From assembly GCA_951804985.1 (NCBI GenBank), contig OX638131.1, positions 89,354,349 to 89,418,348 of the forward strand: a DNA stretch of 64,000 nucleotides, read 5' to 3'. Within the stretch, counting starts at the first letter, position 1. Every line of letters begins with the position of its first letter. This document shows, piece by piece, positions 22,801-32,261 of the stretch. The stretch is from Dryomyza anilis (taxonomy: Eukaryota > Arthropoda > Insecta > Diptera > Dryomyzidae). The position numbers were made by a program, and so were the translations under genes. Below the pieces are notes generated by a model. The model was not told where the DNA came from. It made no database searches and worked only from the letters and a program-made list of their open reading frames with translations.

Positions 22801-24646
22801 AGTATTGTTACGAAAAGAGGTAATTTGCCTCACTGTGCAAGCATTCAACAATAATAAATGAGACGCAAGACAATTCATGTGTTAGAAAGAGACGGAAGAT
22901 CATTCAGCGTACTGGGCAATGTGCGAGAAAGAAATGGAAGATCTGCACATTAAAATACAAGAGTGCTAATGAGATGCCAATAGCATGCGTCATTCACGAA
23001 ACGAGTAGAAGGTTCTCGAAACAAGTCGAAGCTTGTCGAAACGTGTCGAACTGATGCATGCAATATATAAGGGAGACGCATCAGAGGTACAGCACTTAAG
23101 TAGTGATTGGAAAGTGGTCGAGTGCATCTCGTGTGATAAATGTCAAGTTAAAATGTGGACATGCAGCAGTTGTTAGAATTTGTTATTAGTAAAGTTGTTT
23201 ATTAAAGTGAATTAATAAAGTTAATTGTTATAATTTAAACCCAACATAAGAGTGTTTTTATTTTGTACAGAGATACGAACTTGTAGAACAGTTTTCCGTA
23301 GACTGAATTTTCGTAACAGTATTATTAATGGTAATGACATCATGGTTGCGTGTGAAGGATTCTAAATATGTCTTATCAATGAAGAGAAAGATTCGACAGA
23401 TAAAAATAAGTATCTTGTGATTTTATATAATGATTAACATATTTTATGATTGTGACATATAATGAATGCAATGATGTATGATCGAGCATAATAACATTGT
23501 GCATAATATACATGTTTATCAAAATATTTGTATTCAGTTTTTAACATTATTTATCATGTTATATGATTGCCACAAGCATACAAAAATTATCTTCCAAATA
23601 CAGTCCTATTTTCTGTCTATGGTCTTAACACAATACGTTGGTGCTTAATATGAATGCTTATTGTTGTGATAATCGTATTTTTATTTTCTTAGTAGTTTTT
23701 TTCTATAATAACTTACTTAAAAGTGCAGGTACCTCCGACTTCTTCGTATTATCATCCATATATGCAATACCCAATGTGGAATATAGTGAACCTCCAATAC
23801 CCGAAATGAATTGTGCCACGAATAGCACCACCTGTGCTGATACATTTCCCTCAGTTGACTCACTACAAACAGAGCTACCTTTGGATTGGCAAAGTGTTTT
23901 TGCACGTTGCATTGCAAGAAGCGCCATGGAGCTGTTCTTATCGGGCATTGCACCATATTCCGTGGTATACGTGAGCGCCGCCATGCCAGGACCATAAAGA
24001 AAATGCGGGGCTGCGGTAATTAAACAACACGCAACACTACATATAATGCCTATAATGGAAATATACAGGCAGGTATTACAAATATCAAGACCAAATTTTG
24101 ATATTTGAAACTTACTAAAAGCAATCCAATGCGGACGATGTCCTCTGCCACCATAATAACTCAAAACCACACATAATAGCATTTGACTTATATCATTACC
24201 CACCGAAATAATGCCAGTATTTTTTGAAGGTATCTCAAAACGTTTCTCCATAGTTGTTAGAGTGCCATTAAAATAGGCAGATGCCATGGAGAAAATAAAA
24301 CCAACCAGACCATAGATTAAAACATATGCAGTTTGATTTGCAAATCTGTTAATATTTTATTTCATTATTAAAAATTACTTAGCATGTATACAAAAATAAA
24401 ATTTACTAACTTTTGCAAAAAGGTACCCTTTAAAAACCAAAAACCACAGGTCACATCCTCTGTCAATTGCATAGTCTGCAATTCATTATTGATTTCCTCA
24501 GTCAGTAGTAGATCGTTTTTATTATTATTTAGAATTTTAACATTTTCCGATTTTGTTTGCACTGTTTTTGTAATGGGTTGTTCTGAAGAAGCGGCATCAT
24601 TATCAATTAGTTTATATTCCTCGTGATTAGTTGGTTGTTCAGTCAT
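16640..24646 (-). CDS. Oatp: Organic anion transporting polypeptide (OATP/SLCO), nine exons
   Basis: Sodium-independent plasma-membrane carrier of large amphipathic organic anions (steroid conjugates, xenobiotics; in flies some members import ecdysteroids). Coding segments: 24646-24411, 24345-24116, 24049-23717, 19641-19176, 18614-18408, 17939-17789, 17454-17272, 17205-16886, 16826-16640. They total 2313 bases and 770 residues, with every junction in phase and GT-AG. Seen: NGTLTTMEKRFEIPSKNTG after the first membrane segment; the family signature DPRWLGAWWLGWL at about residues 304-316; a Kazal-like loop at about 500-548 (CNSNCNC...DPICGENGLTY...CHAGC); and RCVPEKDKTAS...FIPGPIFFGWLIDRLCLVWG near the C-terminus. 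Twelve membrane segments are expected for the family and the hydrophobic stretches fit. Length is normal. The paralogue (for example the Oatp58D, 33E or 74D type) cannot be decided by eye. No stop or frameshift is seen, so the gene looks intact despite a transposon-filled third intron. Confidence 0.95.
16886..17205 (-). CDS. Oatp: Oatp exon 8 (residues 603-708)
   Basis: Encodes ACPVSCRPQFFTFLAIMCLL, the conserved RCVPEKDKTASMGLGMMML stretch and FIPGPIFFGWLIDRLCLVWG, all hallmarks of the C-terminal half of OATPs, and ends CWLYDPEEM. The donor GTGAAT at 16885 is followed by a 59-nt intron. Confidence 0.95.
17272..17454 (-). CDS. Oatp: Oatp exon 7 (residues 542-602)
   Basis: Opens IYYDCACITNS, which supplies the last cysteines of the Kazal-like loop. 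About 50 polar residues follow (HFFERLSTNELRNAELSKHI), with Asn-x-Ser/Thr sites such as NET and NST. This insertion lengthens the extracellular loop. 183 bases, phase 0 on both sides. Confidence 0.88.
17789..17939 (-). CDS. Oatp: Oatp exon 6, Kazal-like extracellular loop (residues 491-541)
   Basis: Too short and split for a single open frame. Between TTTTCTAG and GTAATT it reads TIPNAVPTCNSNCNCDYV and then RYDPICGENGLTYISPCHAG followed by CK. The cysteine spacing and the DP-x-C-G-x-NG-x-TY core are those of the Kazal-type module in the large fifth extracellular loop of OATPs. Confidence 0.93.
18408..18614 (-). CDS. Oatp: Oatp exon 5 (residues 422-490)
   Basis: Joins exon 4 as TSSMVTG and encodes two hydrophobic segments, GTVALVFTAIGFLFAGLVV and NVLAGLLMAAGMIGYSFIGC. 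It ends at NTYD plus two bases of a Ser codon completed by exon 6. Intron 4 (18615-19175) contains a degenerate GATGAATATT repeat cluster. Confidence 0.92.
18660..18990. repeat. Degenerate GATGAATATTTTATAATATT array in Oatp intron 4
   Basis: About 14 degenerate units of roughly 21-23 bp, each containing ATTGATGAATATTT or a variant, run through most of intron 4. They share the TTCATAATATTGATGAA core with clusters elsewhere in the window. Confidence 0.75.
19176..19641 (-). CDS. Oatp: Oatp exon 4 with family signature (residues 267-421)
   Basis: Begins after CCCCTAG with SYFLRLLGPATGYALAS and carries the OATP signature DPRWLGAWWLGWL, which fits the published D-x-RW-x-GAWW-x-G-[FL]-L pattern. 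A charged cytoplasmic loop follows (PRTKARRIIEEVRRRGEEL) and then LLVNKTLMCNNLAAVFYLFG. The donor at 19175 is GTAAGT. Confidence 0.95.
20182..22408. mobile_element. hAT-like element, outer copy 1 (Oatp intron 3)
   Basis: Ends CAAGGATTGAAACC and (reverse complement) CAAGGACTGAAACC, within long inverted termini of 200 bp or more made largely of AACCGAAACCG-type sequence. Flanking octamers GTTATAAA and GTTTTAAT agree at six of eight positions, consistent with an aged 8-bp target duplication. No transposase is present. A second element lies inside it at 20939-22067. Confidence 0.8.
20939..22067. mobile_element. hAT-like element, inner copy 1
   Basis: Starts TAGTGGTGTTTAAAAATTTC and ends GATCATCACTA. 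The subterminal regions are packed with CAAGAACAAGA and TCTTGTTCTTGC motifs in opposite orientation. It sits at the same point of the outer element as the copy at 30183-32508. It lacks the internal segment with MITE C and the 18-bp repeat present in the other copies. Non-coding. Confidence 0.75.
22806..23318 (+). mobile_element. Solo LTR, 513 bp (Oatp intron 3)
   Basis: Bounded by TGTTACGAAAA...TTTTCGTAACA and a perfect 4-bp target duplication GTAT (22802-22805 and 23319-23322). Inside are a TATA-like ATATATAAGGG at about 23062 and an AATAAAG at about 23214, in the spacing expected for promoter and polyadenylation signals. A 4-bp duplication with TG...CA ends fits a Ty3/gypsy-type retrotransposon, though BEL/Pao cannot be excluded. 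Orientation is opposite to the host gene. Confidence 0.85.
23717..24049 (-). CDS. Oatp: Oatp exon 3 (residues 156-266)
   Basis: Encodes a membrane segment (IICSVACCLITAAPHFLYGPG), a Ser/Cys-bearing loop (about residues 175-220), then QVVLFVAQFISGIGGSLYST and LGIAYMDDNTKKSEVPALL. The GIGG...LGIAYMDD run corresponds to the well-conserved OATP segment. The donor GTAAGT at 23716 starts the large third intron. Confidence 0.92.
24116..24345 (-). CDS. Oatp: Oatp exon 2 (residues 79-155)
   Basis: Encodes the first membrane segment (AYVLIYGLVGFIFSM), the loop NGTLTTMEKRFEIPSKNTG with a possible N-glycosylation site, and a second hydrophobic segment (ISQMLLCVVLSYYGG). It ends at HWIAF before the donor GTAAGT. 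Intron 2 is 66 nt. Confidence 0.92.
24411..24646 (-). CDS. Oatp: Oatp exon 1 (residues 1-78)
   Basis: The start ATG at 24646 opens a polar cytoplasmic N-terminus (MTEQPTNHEEYKL...) ending in TCGFWFLKGTFLQ, the typical OATP lead into the first membrane helix. The donor GTTAGT at 24410 was chosen over two nearby GTAA sites because only it leaves two bases over and joins to exon 2 as LQK-FANQTAYVL. The following intron is 65 nt. Confidence 0.9.
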
Positions 24647-25283
24647 TTTTAACTCTGTAACTTTTTATCTATTGTACTAAGTACATTGTACACTTTACTA
24701 GTTTTTAGTTTTTATGTGTCTTTTTTGCTTTATTTCTTTTCAAGTTTTGTACATTCAGCTCAGATTCACACACATTTATCTCTGATATCTATCGTATTTA
24801 AAGTGTAATTCAAGACTGATTTTCTTATTATAATTCGTCACTACTGAATCTTAAATATAAGACGCCCACGTTGACTTTTTTTTACTATATTACTATACTC
24901 TATAATATAATCACACAAATTTACCGTACACGAACATCTAATAATTAACTTAAATTAGCGACTACACAGTAGCACAAAAAAATACTTCTATTTTTGTGAC
25001 TAAGAGATATACATTTTTTATATTTTCAAATTGACAATTTTACATCAATGGAAAATTCAAAGAATTCATAATACTGATGACTACAAAATATTAAACATAT
25101 GAATCAATACTTTATTCTGTATAAAAAATTATTAAAAGGGCATTATGTGAACACCTTATAATAATAATTACAAGGGTTTTAAAATACTTACATCATATTA
25201 ATGCATTTTTATGCTTTAAATCATTAAACATCAATTTTATTGCTAAATTTTAGACTTCCTAATTGTCTTCCCAATGGCATTTT
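24647..25283. other. Upstream region of the Oatp gene
   Basis: Contains the 5' untranslated region and presumably the promoter of the Oatp gene. No TATA box or other element can be placed with confidence. The stretch is AT-rich and ends at the mariner-like element. Confidence 0.4.
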
Positions 25284-25285
25284 TA

Positions 25286-26568
25286 AGTGTTTTTCAAATG
25301 GGACGCTACAAAAGTAGAACGACAGAGATAGTAAACGACGCCATATTTCTTGCCGCTCTTTTGACATTTTTCTTCAGTAAGGTTTGCCATTTCATTATGC
25401 AAAGATATACGAGCCAACAACGAGTAGAAATTATTAAAATTAACTACCGAAGTCAGTGGCCTCAGCGTTAAGAGCGCTACGTCCAATTTATGGTCGTCAT
25501 AACCGTCCTAGCAGATCAACAATTGAGCGTCCAGTGGAAAAATTTGAATCCATAGGCACAGTACAAAATGTTACCGTGCCATTGAGACAAAGAAGTGCCC
25601 GTAGTGTCGAGAATATTGCTACCGCTGAGGCTTCAGTAAAAGAAAGCCCAAATGTGTCTCTAACACGTCGTTCTCAAGCGTTGGGCATCTCTGTGACGTC
25701 CTTGTGGCGAATTTTGCGAAAAGATCTTGGCCTAAATCCTTAAAAAATCAAATTGACGCAAGAACTGACGCCGCTTGACCACCAGAAGCGTCGTATGTTC
25801 GTGAATTGGGCTGAGCAACAACTTGAAAATGATTCGGATTTTCATCGAAAAATCATCTTCAGCGATGAGGCTCATTTCTGGCTGAATGGCTTCGTCAATA
25901 AACAAAATATGCGTTATTGGTCAGACAGCAATCCACACGTACTACATGAGTCATCATTGCATCCCGAAAAAATTACGTTTTGGTTCGGTTTATGGGCCGG
26001 CGGCGTCATTGGGCCGTACTTCTTCCGTGATGATCAAAACCGGCACGTTACTGTGAATGGGAATCGCTACCGTTCAATGATAATCGAATATTTTTGGCCC
26101 CAATTGGATAATATGGACTTGGAGTAGATGTGGTTCCAACAGGACGGCGCCACAAGCCACACAGCGAATGAGACAATCAATTTATTGGAAACCAAGTTTG
26201 GAGAACGTGTTATCTCACGAAAGGGTCAGTCGATTGGCCGCCTCGGTCGTGCGATTTCACACCGTTAGACTATTACCTGTGGGCCTACGTCAAGTCTATG
26301 GTCTATGCCAACAAGCCAGCGACGATTGATGAACTTCATACGAATATCGAACGTGAAATTGCAGCAGTATCGGGCGATTTATGCTTGAAAACCGTCGAAA
26401 ATTTGGTTCAGCGTCTGTACTTCTACAAGCGTGCCCGTGGTGGTCATGCAAAAGAAATCGAATTCCATACATAATGGCATCGAACGTACTTTTACAGGAA
26501 TAAAGAATTTCATTGATATGCAAAACCGTTTTTGTTTTATTTTGTAGCGCTATTATTGAAAAACCCTT
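25286..26568 (+). mobile_element. Mariner-like transposon, full length, inactive
   Basis: Flanked by TA on both sides (25284-25285 and 26569-26570). Termini: AGTGTTTTTCAAATGGGACG at the left and, in reverse complement, AAGGGTTTTTCAATAATAGC at the right; the GCGCTACAAAA motif follows inside. It contains one transposase pseudogene. Its left end is the source of the MITEs at 2221, 3598 and 35187. Confidence 0.9.
25397..26474 (+). pseudogene. Tc1/mariner-superfamily transposase, broken
   Basis: Would cut and paste the element at TA targets. Visible parts: start MQRYTSQQRVEIIKI, two helix-turn-helix regions (STIERPVEKFESIGTVQNV; RRSQALGISVTSLWRILR), IIFSDEAHFW with the first catalytic Asp, WFQQDGATSHTAN with the second, and CDFTPLDYYLW with the third. 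About 36 residues separate the last two, so it is of a DD36-37D type rather than classical DD34D mariner. The C-terminus is RARGGHAKEIEFHT. Breaks: a frameshift near 25450, TAA at 25741, TAG at 26125, and a one-base loss near 26226. About 345 residues if whole. Confidence 0.9.
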
Positions 26569-26570
26569 TA

Positions 26571-27170
26571 CTTAATTTCAAACCAAAAATTATAATAATG
26601 AATACACAAGTTCTAACTTGTGTTATTATTCATCATGTTAATGAAAAAGTGTTATTCGAACAATGTTTTTGCTATAAAATTTGCATATTTAGACAAAAAT
26701 GTTGGTTTATCAATTTGAAATTACCAAAAAAAAAAAACAGTAATTTGTTTATAGTTTAATGATTGCAAACTATCAAAATGATAATTTATGAATACATCAT
26801 ATAAATATTTTAATTCAAAAAATTGATGAACTTTTTTCTTTAATTTGAGTATTACTCGCTGGGTACATTTTTTTTCTTTTTTCTTTTACATGTTATTGAA
26901 ACTAATAAAACAAACCTTTAAAAAGATGTAAAAAAATATATATTTTCTGGTCTTTTAATTTCGAAATATATAGCAACATTTCTGTTCCCTTGTGTAATCT
27001 ACAAATGCCATAAAATTCTTATCACATCGTTCTGTATTATGCCCGCATCTTTTTCATTGAATTTTGGCGAGTCGTATGAAAGCATTAATGAGTAAGTTAA
27101 AAACGGTCACATGAATAAAAATCGGTATATAAAATTTGCTATTTAAATGAAAAAAAAAAAATCTTCATCA
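26571..27170. other. Gene-free AT-rich stretch
   Basis: No gene, RNA or recognised element. Scattered ATGATGAATT-like motifs (26690-26830) resemble the dispersed TTCATAATATTGATGAA family. Confidence 0.4.
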
Positions 27171-27765
27171 TGGGCCATTCCACACCAAACCGACCAAAAA
27201 AAGTCAAATTTGAGATTTTACCTTTTCGATCTTAATGAACTTTTGGCAACTGATAAAGGGTATCGAGATATGCACTAAACAATTTTTTTTATTTTTTCCG
27301 ACCATTACTTCCAGAGATACAGGGGCTCAAAGTTGGAAAAAAAGTGCCAAAAATCACTTTTGTACTGTTGTTCATATTTAAATATCTCTTGAACTAGAAA
27401 TGCTAGAAACTCCGTTAATGGCTCGTTTTAAAGCTAATAAAACAATCTTTTAGAAAAATTAAAATAATTTTTTTTAATTAAAAATAATTTTTTAAAATAT
27501 GATGCCATCAAAATAAAATCTTGAAATTTTGTATAAACATTTATAATAAATTGACGAAAACTTATAATTTTTTTCAGAATTTTAAAAAGGGTCCTTTTTA
27601 AGGACATCAATTTTGAAGTGCAAGGATAATGACCACGGGCCACATGTTACCGTTTGGAAATTACAACTTAATTTTTCTAAAAGCTTGTTTAGTGCATGCC
27701 TCGATACCCTTTATCAGTTGCCAAAATTTCATTGAAATCGAAGAAGGTGTGCAAAAAACTACATT
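27171..27765. mobile_element. Foldback repeat, family D, copy 1
   Basis: Starts GGGCCATTCCACACCAAACC. A block at about 27225-27285 (GGCAACTGATAAAGGGTATC) recurs as its reverse complement at about 27690-27755, giving arms of about 60 bp. The middle (27430-27680) is shared with 45750-46000. No open frame of interest. Other members start at 45669, 49287 and 56046. Confidence 0.65.
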
Positions 27766-27780
27766 TCATTACATGTATGC

Positions 27781-28680
27781 ATAAATACATAATACACATA
27801 CCAAATAAGTACATCATATTGATGAATTGTAATTTTAAAATCAAGTATCATTAAACATATTTATTTAGCTGACTGAAACAGTGTTCTTCAATTTGAGTAA
27901 ATGTGCGCGAAGTCTGCGATTGATCACATTAATGAACAAATACATAATACACATACAAATTATATACATCATATTGATGAATTTTGTTTTTCTTTTAAAT
28001 CAACATATTTTTTATACGAAAAATGTGACTTGAAACACATATGTTTAATGGATGAAAATAATATATTTAAAATAAATTATTTTAGCTATAAAACCTTGTA
28101 TATTCCTTTATACGCTTTCACTTTTTGTCCACTCATTGGTATACTCTTTGATTTTGCCACACTATATAATTGTCATAAAATCTGCAACATGCTGACATCT
28201 GCAGTAATTTTCATTGACATAATTTTAAAAATATGTTTCTTCGTGGAGCACAGAGCAATGGCGTAAAGTTGGTCGAGACTGGCACAACAAAAGAAATCAT
28301 TTTTTGGCAACAATAAATAACTGGCGTTATATTTGCGAATATTGTAGTATTTATTGCGCGACTGTGCGCATTTTCGGAAAACATAAGTCTCGAACCAACC
28401 AACAGTGCAGTTTACATAAATAATCTGACATATTTTTGTCTGCAGTTATTCCCATAATGCACACAATCTACATTAAATCGTTATACGTTGCAGTATTTAA
28501 AATTCTTTTGTTATTAGTTAGATTTACGCATTGACTTAAATGTAACGATTTTTTATTTTATTAGACAGACGCAATATAACTAACTGGTAGTATAAGTTAA
28601 AACTAAAATTAAAAGTAATATATATGATTATGGAAATATTTAATTATTTTTTTTTTTTATTTAATTACTCATACATTTAT
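27781..28680. other. Gene-free stretch
   Basis: Two related passages containing ATAATACACATAC and CATCATATTGATGAAT occur at 27780-27830 and 27940-27980. Open frames at 27901-28266 and 28211-28402 have no recognisable content. No element ends are seen. Confidence 0.4.
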
Positions 28681-28689
28681 TAATCCTCT

Positions 28690-28880
28690 ATTGATGATTA
28701 ATTCATCATATTAATGAAAAAATTTATAATATTGATGAAACTATTACCAATTATTTATTTTGAATTATATTAATATGAAAATGATCAAACGTTCATTTAG
28801 ATCAATTCATAATATCAATGAACAAATTCATAATATTGATGAAAGTTTCATTTTAACAATGAACGTTACTTTGATATTAT
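28690..28880. repeat. TTCATAATATTGATGAA-type cluster
   Basis: At least five copies of ATTCATAATATTGATGAA or close variants are interspersed with ATTATATTAATATGAA. Same motif as at 4460, 18660, 33360 and 57480. Confidence 0.65.
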
Positions 28881-30425
28881 AAATAATTGTAAAGACTTTA
28901 AACGTTTTGATATTAGTTTTGATTAATTTAATTATATTTTTAAAATGTTTTTTTGTTTATATAAAGAAAATTTGATTTTGTTTTATATTGTCTTCCTTTT
29001 TCAGTGCAAACAATTTAGAATTGGTTTTTACATAACTGAGAAAATCTCTTTAAAATAAATATTAATTTAAATATCATTTATTCATATAGGTACGGGAAAG
29101 TGTTCATTGGATTTCTAAATAAATTCAATAACTTATTTTACATTATTTTATAGTTTATAATATCTTATTTAAAGCTATTTAATACTAATTTTATAGCTAC
29201 ACATTTCAAGTATTCTGTATCACATTATTGCCTCTTTATTGCTGTTGCTCATAGATTTGACAATATCTCATGCTTATCAGCCACGTTTTGTTTACTTCTT
29301 TTTCTCGTTCGGCGTTGTAAAATACACTCTAATTTATCTTTCAGTGCAAGGAATTAGCATTTTTATTGGTATGACTTGTTGAAGATGTCTTTTTGGTGTT
29401 ACACTGAAAAAAAATCAATGTAATGACTGTGAATTTCACATATGAATGATTGCAATTATTAAATTATAATCGAATATTAAAATATGTTTCATTCTTAATA
29501 TAAAATGCTACTATTATAGTATGTTATTAAAAAAATTTAGTTATACTATATTAATTTGTAAAATACTAATTAATTTTTCCTTTCCCAAAACAAACAATAC
29601 ATACGTTATTTATGTATATGATAGATTTTTAAAATTAGTACGTTTAGACAGTTTTTATTGATTTACCTGTTAAGTGAAAAGCACCAAAAACATCAATAAT
29701 AATCAAGGATTGAAACCTAAACGAATAACGTTTTCGATTTCGGTTTTTTCCGCGTTTCGGTTACGGTTTCGGTTTTAAGTTTTTATAACGAAACGGTTTC
29801 GGTATACCGGTTCCATGTTACGGTTCTGTTTGGTTTTCGTATAAATTTTCTTTATTTCCATATTTTTCAAATAATTTTACATTTTTGTATGGTGCTAAAT
29901 TATGATCAAATTATGATATTGGTGTAAAGGGGGAAACGTAAATTAAACAATGTTTGTTGTTATTTTAGTAAAAATATTGTGTTATATGAATTATTTAATT
30001 TATTACGCCAAGAAAAAAATTTAATTTAAAATTTCGTGACCACAAACCAATGAAAAGCAACATTATGACTTCACCTGAGATATGATCTAAATTGCAAAGA
30101 AGAAGAATTTTGTACAATTTTCATCCATAAAAGCCAAAGAAATTAAATTTCAACAATTCTGTGAACTGCAACATATGTAAAATAGTGATGATCATTTGCA
30201 AGAGCAAGTCAAGAAATGGTAATCTTAATCTTTTAAATTTTAAATAAAAGTTCGAAGACAAATATCTTAAATTGCATATTAATTATGAAAACGAATAGAA
30301 TTTGAACAATAATTGTATTTAAGTTACTTATTTTCCATATTTTCAATTTCTTTAACATTTTACCAACAAAAAAATAAAACCAATAACATAAAAATTTGAA
30401 TTATATTTTAACAAGAACTAATAAA

Positions 30426-31156
30426 CCAGTTGGGAAGGTTAGATCACATGGGAAATTTTAAAGTAGGTGTAATTATGATAGTTAGGATTATCAAAATTAT
30501 AGTCGGTCTAAGCCGACTATAAATACCCTACACATATGTGTGGTTACTATTCAAAGTGATATATAGGTCACCAGGGTATACGAATCCTGAAAAAAACTAC
30601 AAACATTCAATCGCTGAAGAATTTCCATTCATTTGATACCCATATTTACAAATGGGTAGGTGTACCGAATTTCGATTTTTTTTTTGTGAACCACAAGTCT
30701 TTTCGCCGGAAAACATTATTATCATGTATTTGAGCATGACATCAATATATATTTGACCAAAAAAGTTTACCTAAGCACGTATACATAAAAATTGATCTTT
30801 ATATGTACTTTATATATGAGATATTTGAACATAAGTGGTCGGATCATAGGTCACAATGGACCGATCTCGCCAATTTTTTCGCACGTACAGCGTAGGTATA
30901 TTAGTAATCTAAGTTATAAGTTTCATTTATCTAGCTCTTCAATTTTAAAAGTAGTAGGGATTTCAACAGACAGACAGACAGACAGACAGACGGACAGACA
31001 GACGGACAGACGGACAGACGGACATCGCTAAATCGACTCAGGAGGTCATGCAGATCAAGAATATATATACTTTTCCATACCGGAGATGCTTCCTTCTGGG
31101 TGTTACAAACGGCGTACCAAACTGAATATACCCTTTCACTCTTAGTGTAGGGTATA
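30426..31156 (-). mobile_element. DINE-1-like (HINE) element family A, full length
   Basis: Read on the minus strand: ATACCCTACACTAAGAGTG, GTTTGTAACACCCAGAAGG, AAGTATATATATTCTTGATC, (GTCC/GTCT)n at about 30968-31022, then a hairpin AGTCGGCTTAGACCGACT and the end AACCTTCCCAACTGG. This is the DINE-1/INE-1 plan of non-autonomous Helentrons. The matching empty site at about 41018-41034 shows it entered an A/T run with little or no target duplication, as Helentrons do. Confidence 0.88.
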
Positions 31157-31221
31157 AAAATAATTGTATAAATCAAGTGATATTGAAGAGACAATTCAAA
31201 ATCTCAAGGCCATAATAAAAT

Positions 31222-31423
31222 GAACGAAAAGTCACCAAATACATTTTCAAAATACTAAATATTTTTTTACAAACTTCTTTATGTATCTGTCAATTGATAA
31301 GAAAATGTAAATCTATTAGTTGATATTTCAACTTTAAAAATGCATCAATTCCTTTTTATAATATTAATCAACAAACTCGAAAATTAAGTTTTTCATAAAA
31401 ATGTGTTTGGTGACTTTTCGTTC
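31222..31423. mobile_element. Small MITE family C, copy 2
   Basis: Inverted ends GAACGAAAAGTCACCAAATA and (reverse complement) GAACGAAAAGTCACCAAACA. It is inside the inner hAT-like element and is shared with the copy at 40731, so it was probably present before those copies separated. Confidence 0.75.
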
Positions 31424-32208
31424 TACAATACAATAAATATAAGGAATATTTCGTATAGGCATATATCTGTTTTCGTCACAGATTAAAAAGTCCGTATGCT
31501 ACACAAAATAATAATATCTTGCATAGTAATATTTTTCTTTGCGAACACAAACTCAAACGCTACAAAGCGAATACTAACAGAGAGAAGAGAATATAACAAT
31601 AACGATTACGATTCTTATACACACACTTTCACAACGACAACTCTTCGTTGCTATATTGTATCATCGCATGGCATCAAACAGACGCATGACAACGGACAGA
31701 CGCATGGCACCCCACTACATGTATGTATCTAGTACAGCTCTCTATTTGGCAACAACAACGAGTTCTCTTGTGGTACAAAAAATTTCCCGCCAAAAATTCT
31801 TTCCAAAGCTTGGATGCTGCTTTATTCGCATTTTTGTTGTTGTTGCACTTTCAAACGAATCAGCGGATCTGTGAAAAAAGAAAAACACAAAAAGCAATAT
31901 ATCAGCTAAATATATCACACTGTAAAATATTCATATATTGTTTTTTATTACTTCAAGATTTTACAATTAACAAAAAAACTATATATAAAAGTAAAACAAA
32001 AATAATAATGTGCATAGCACAGTGCATATGCACAATCGATGTACGAACTAGCGTAGCGAAGAAAAGAGAAAAAACATTGTTTTGTCTGTTTTATCTTTTT
32101 GAAGCGACTTTTGAAGCACTTTTAAAGCTATTTACCGCTTCAAAAGTGCTTCACAGGCCTTATTTTTAAGATGCTTATATTCTTTAGAATTGACAAAAAC
32201 AAAAAAAA

Positions 32209-32261
32209 ACAATATATGCACAAAGTTAATATACCCTGTACCTCATAGGTGTAGGGTATAA
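32209..32261 (-). mobile_element. DINE-1-like family B, terminal fragment
   Basis: ATATGCACAAAGTTAATATA and CCTGTACCTCATAGGTGTAG match the end of the family B element at 59283-59336 almost exactly. Only about 53 bp are present. Confidence 0.8.

Noticed and set aside
24368..24410. Extension of Oatp exon 1 through LVNFIFVYMLSNF
   Set aside because: The downstream GTAA sites leave the wrong phase for exon 2. Only the GTTAGT donor at 24410 keeps the reading frame and the family-typical LQK-FANQ junction.
30931..31194. 87-residue frame containing Cys-Leu-Ser-Val repeats, also near 6700, 48130 and 59000
   Set aside because: This is the GTCY microsatellite of the DINE-1-like elements in translation.
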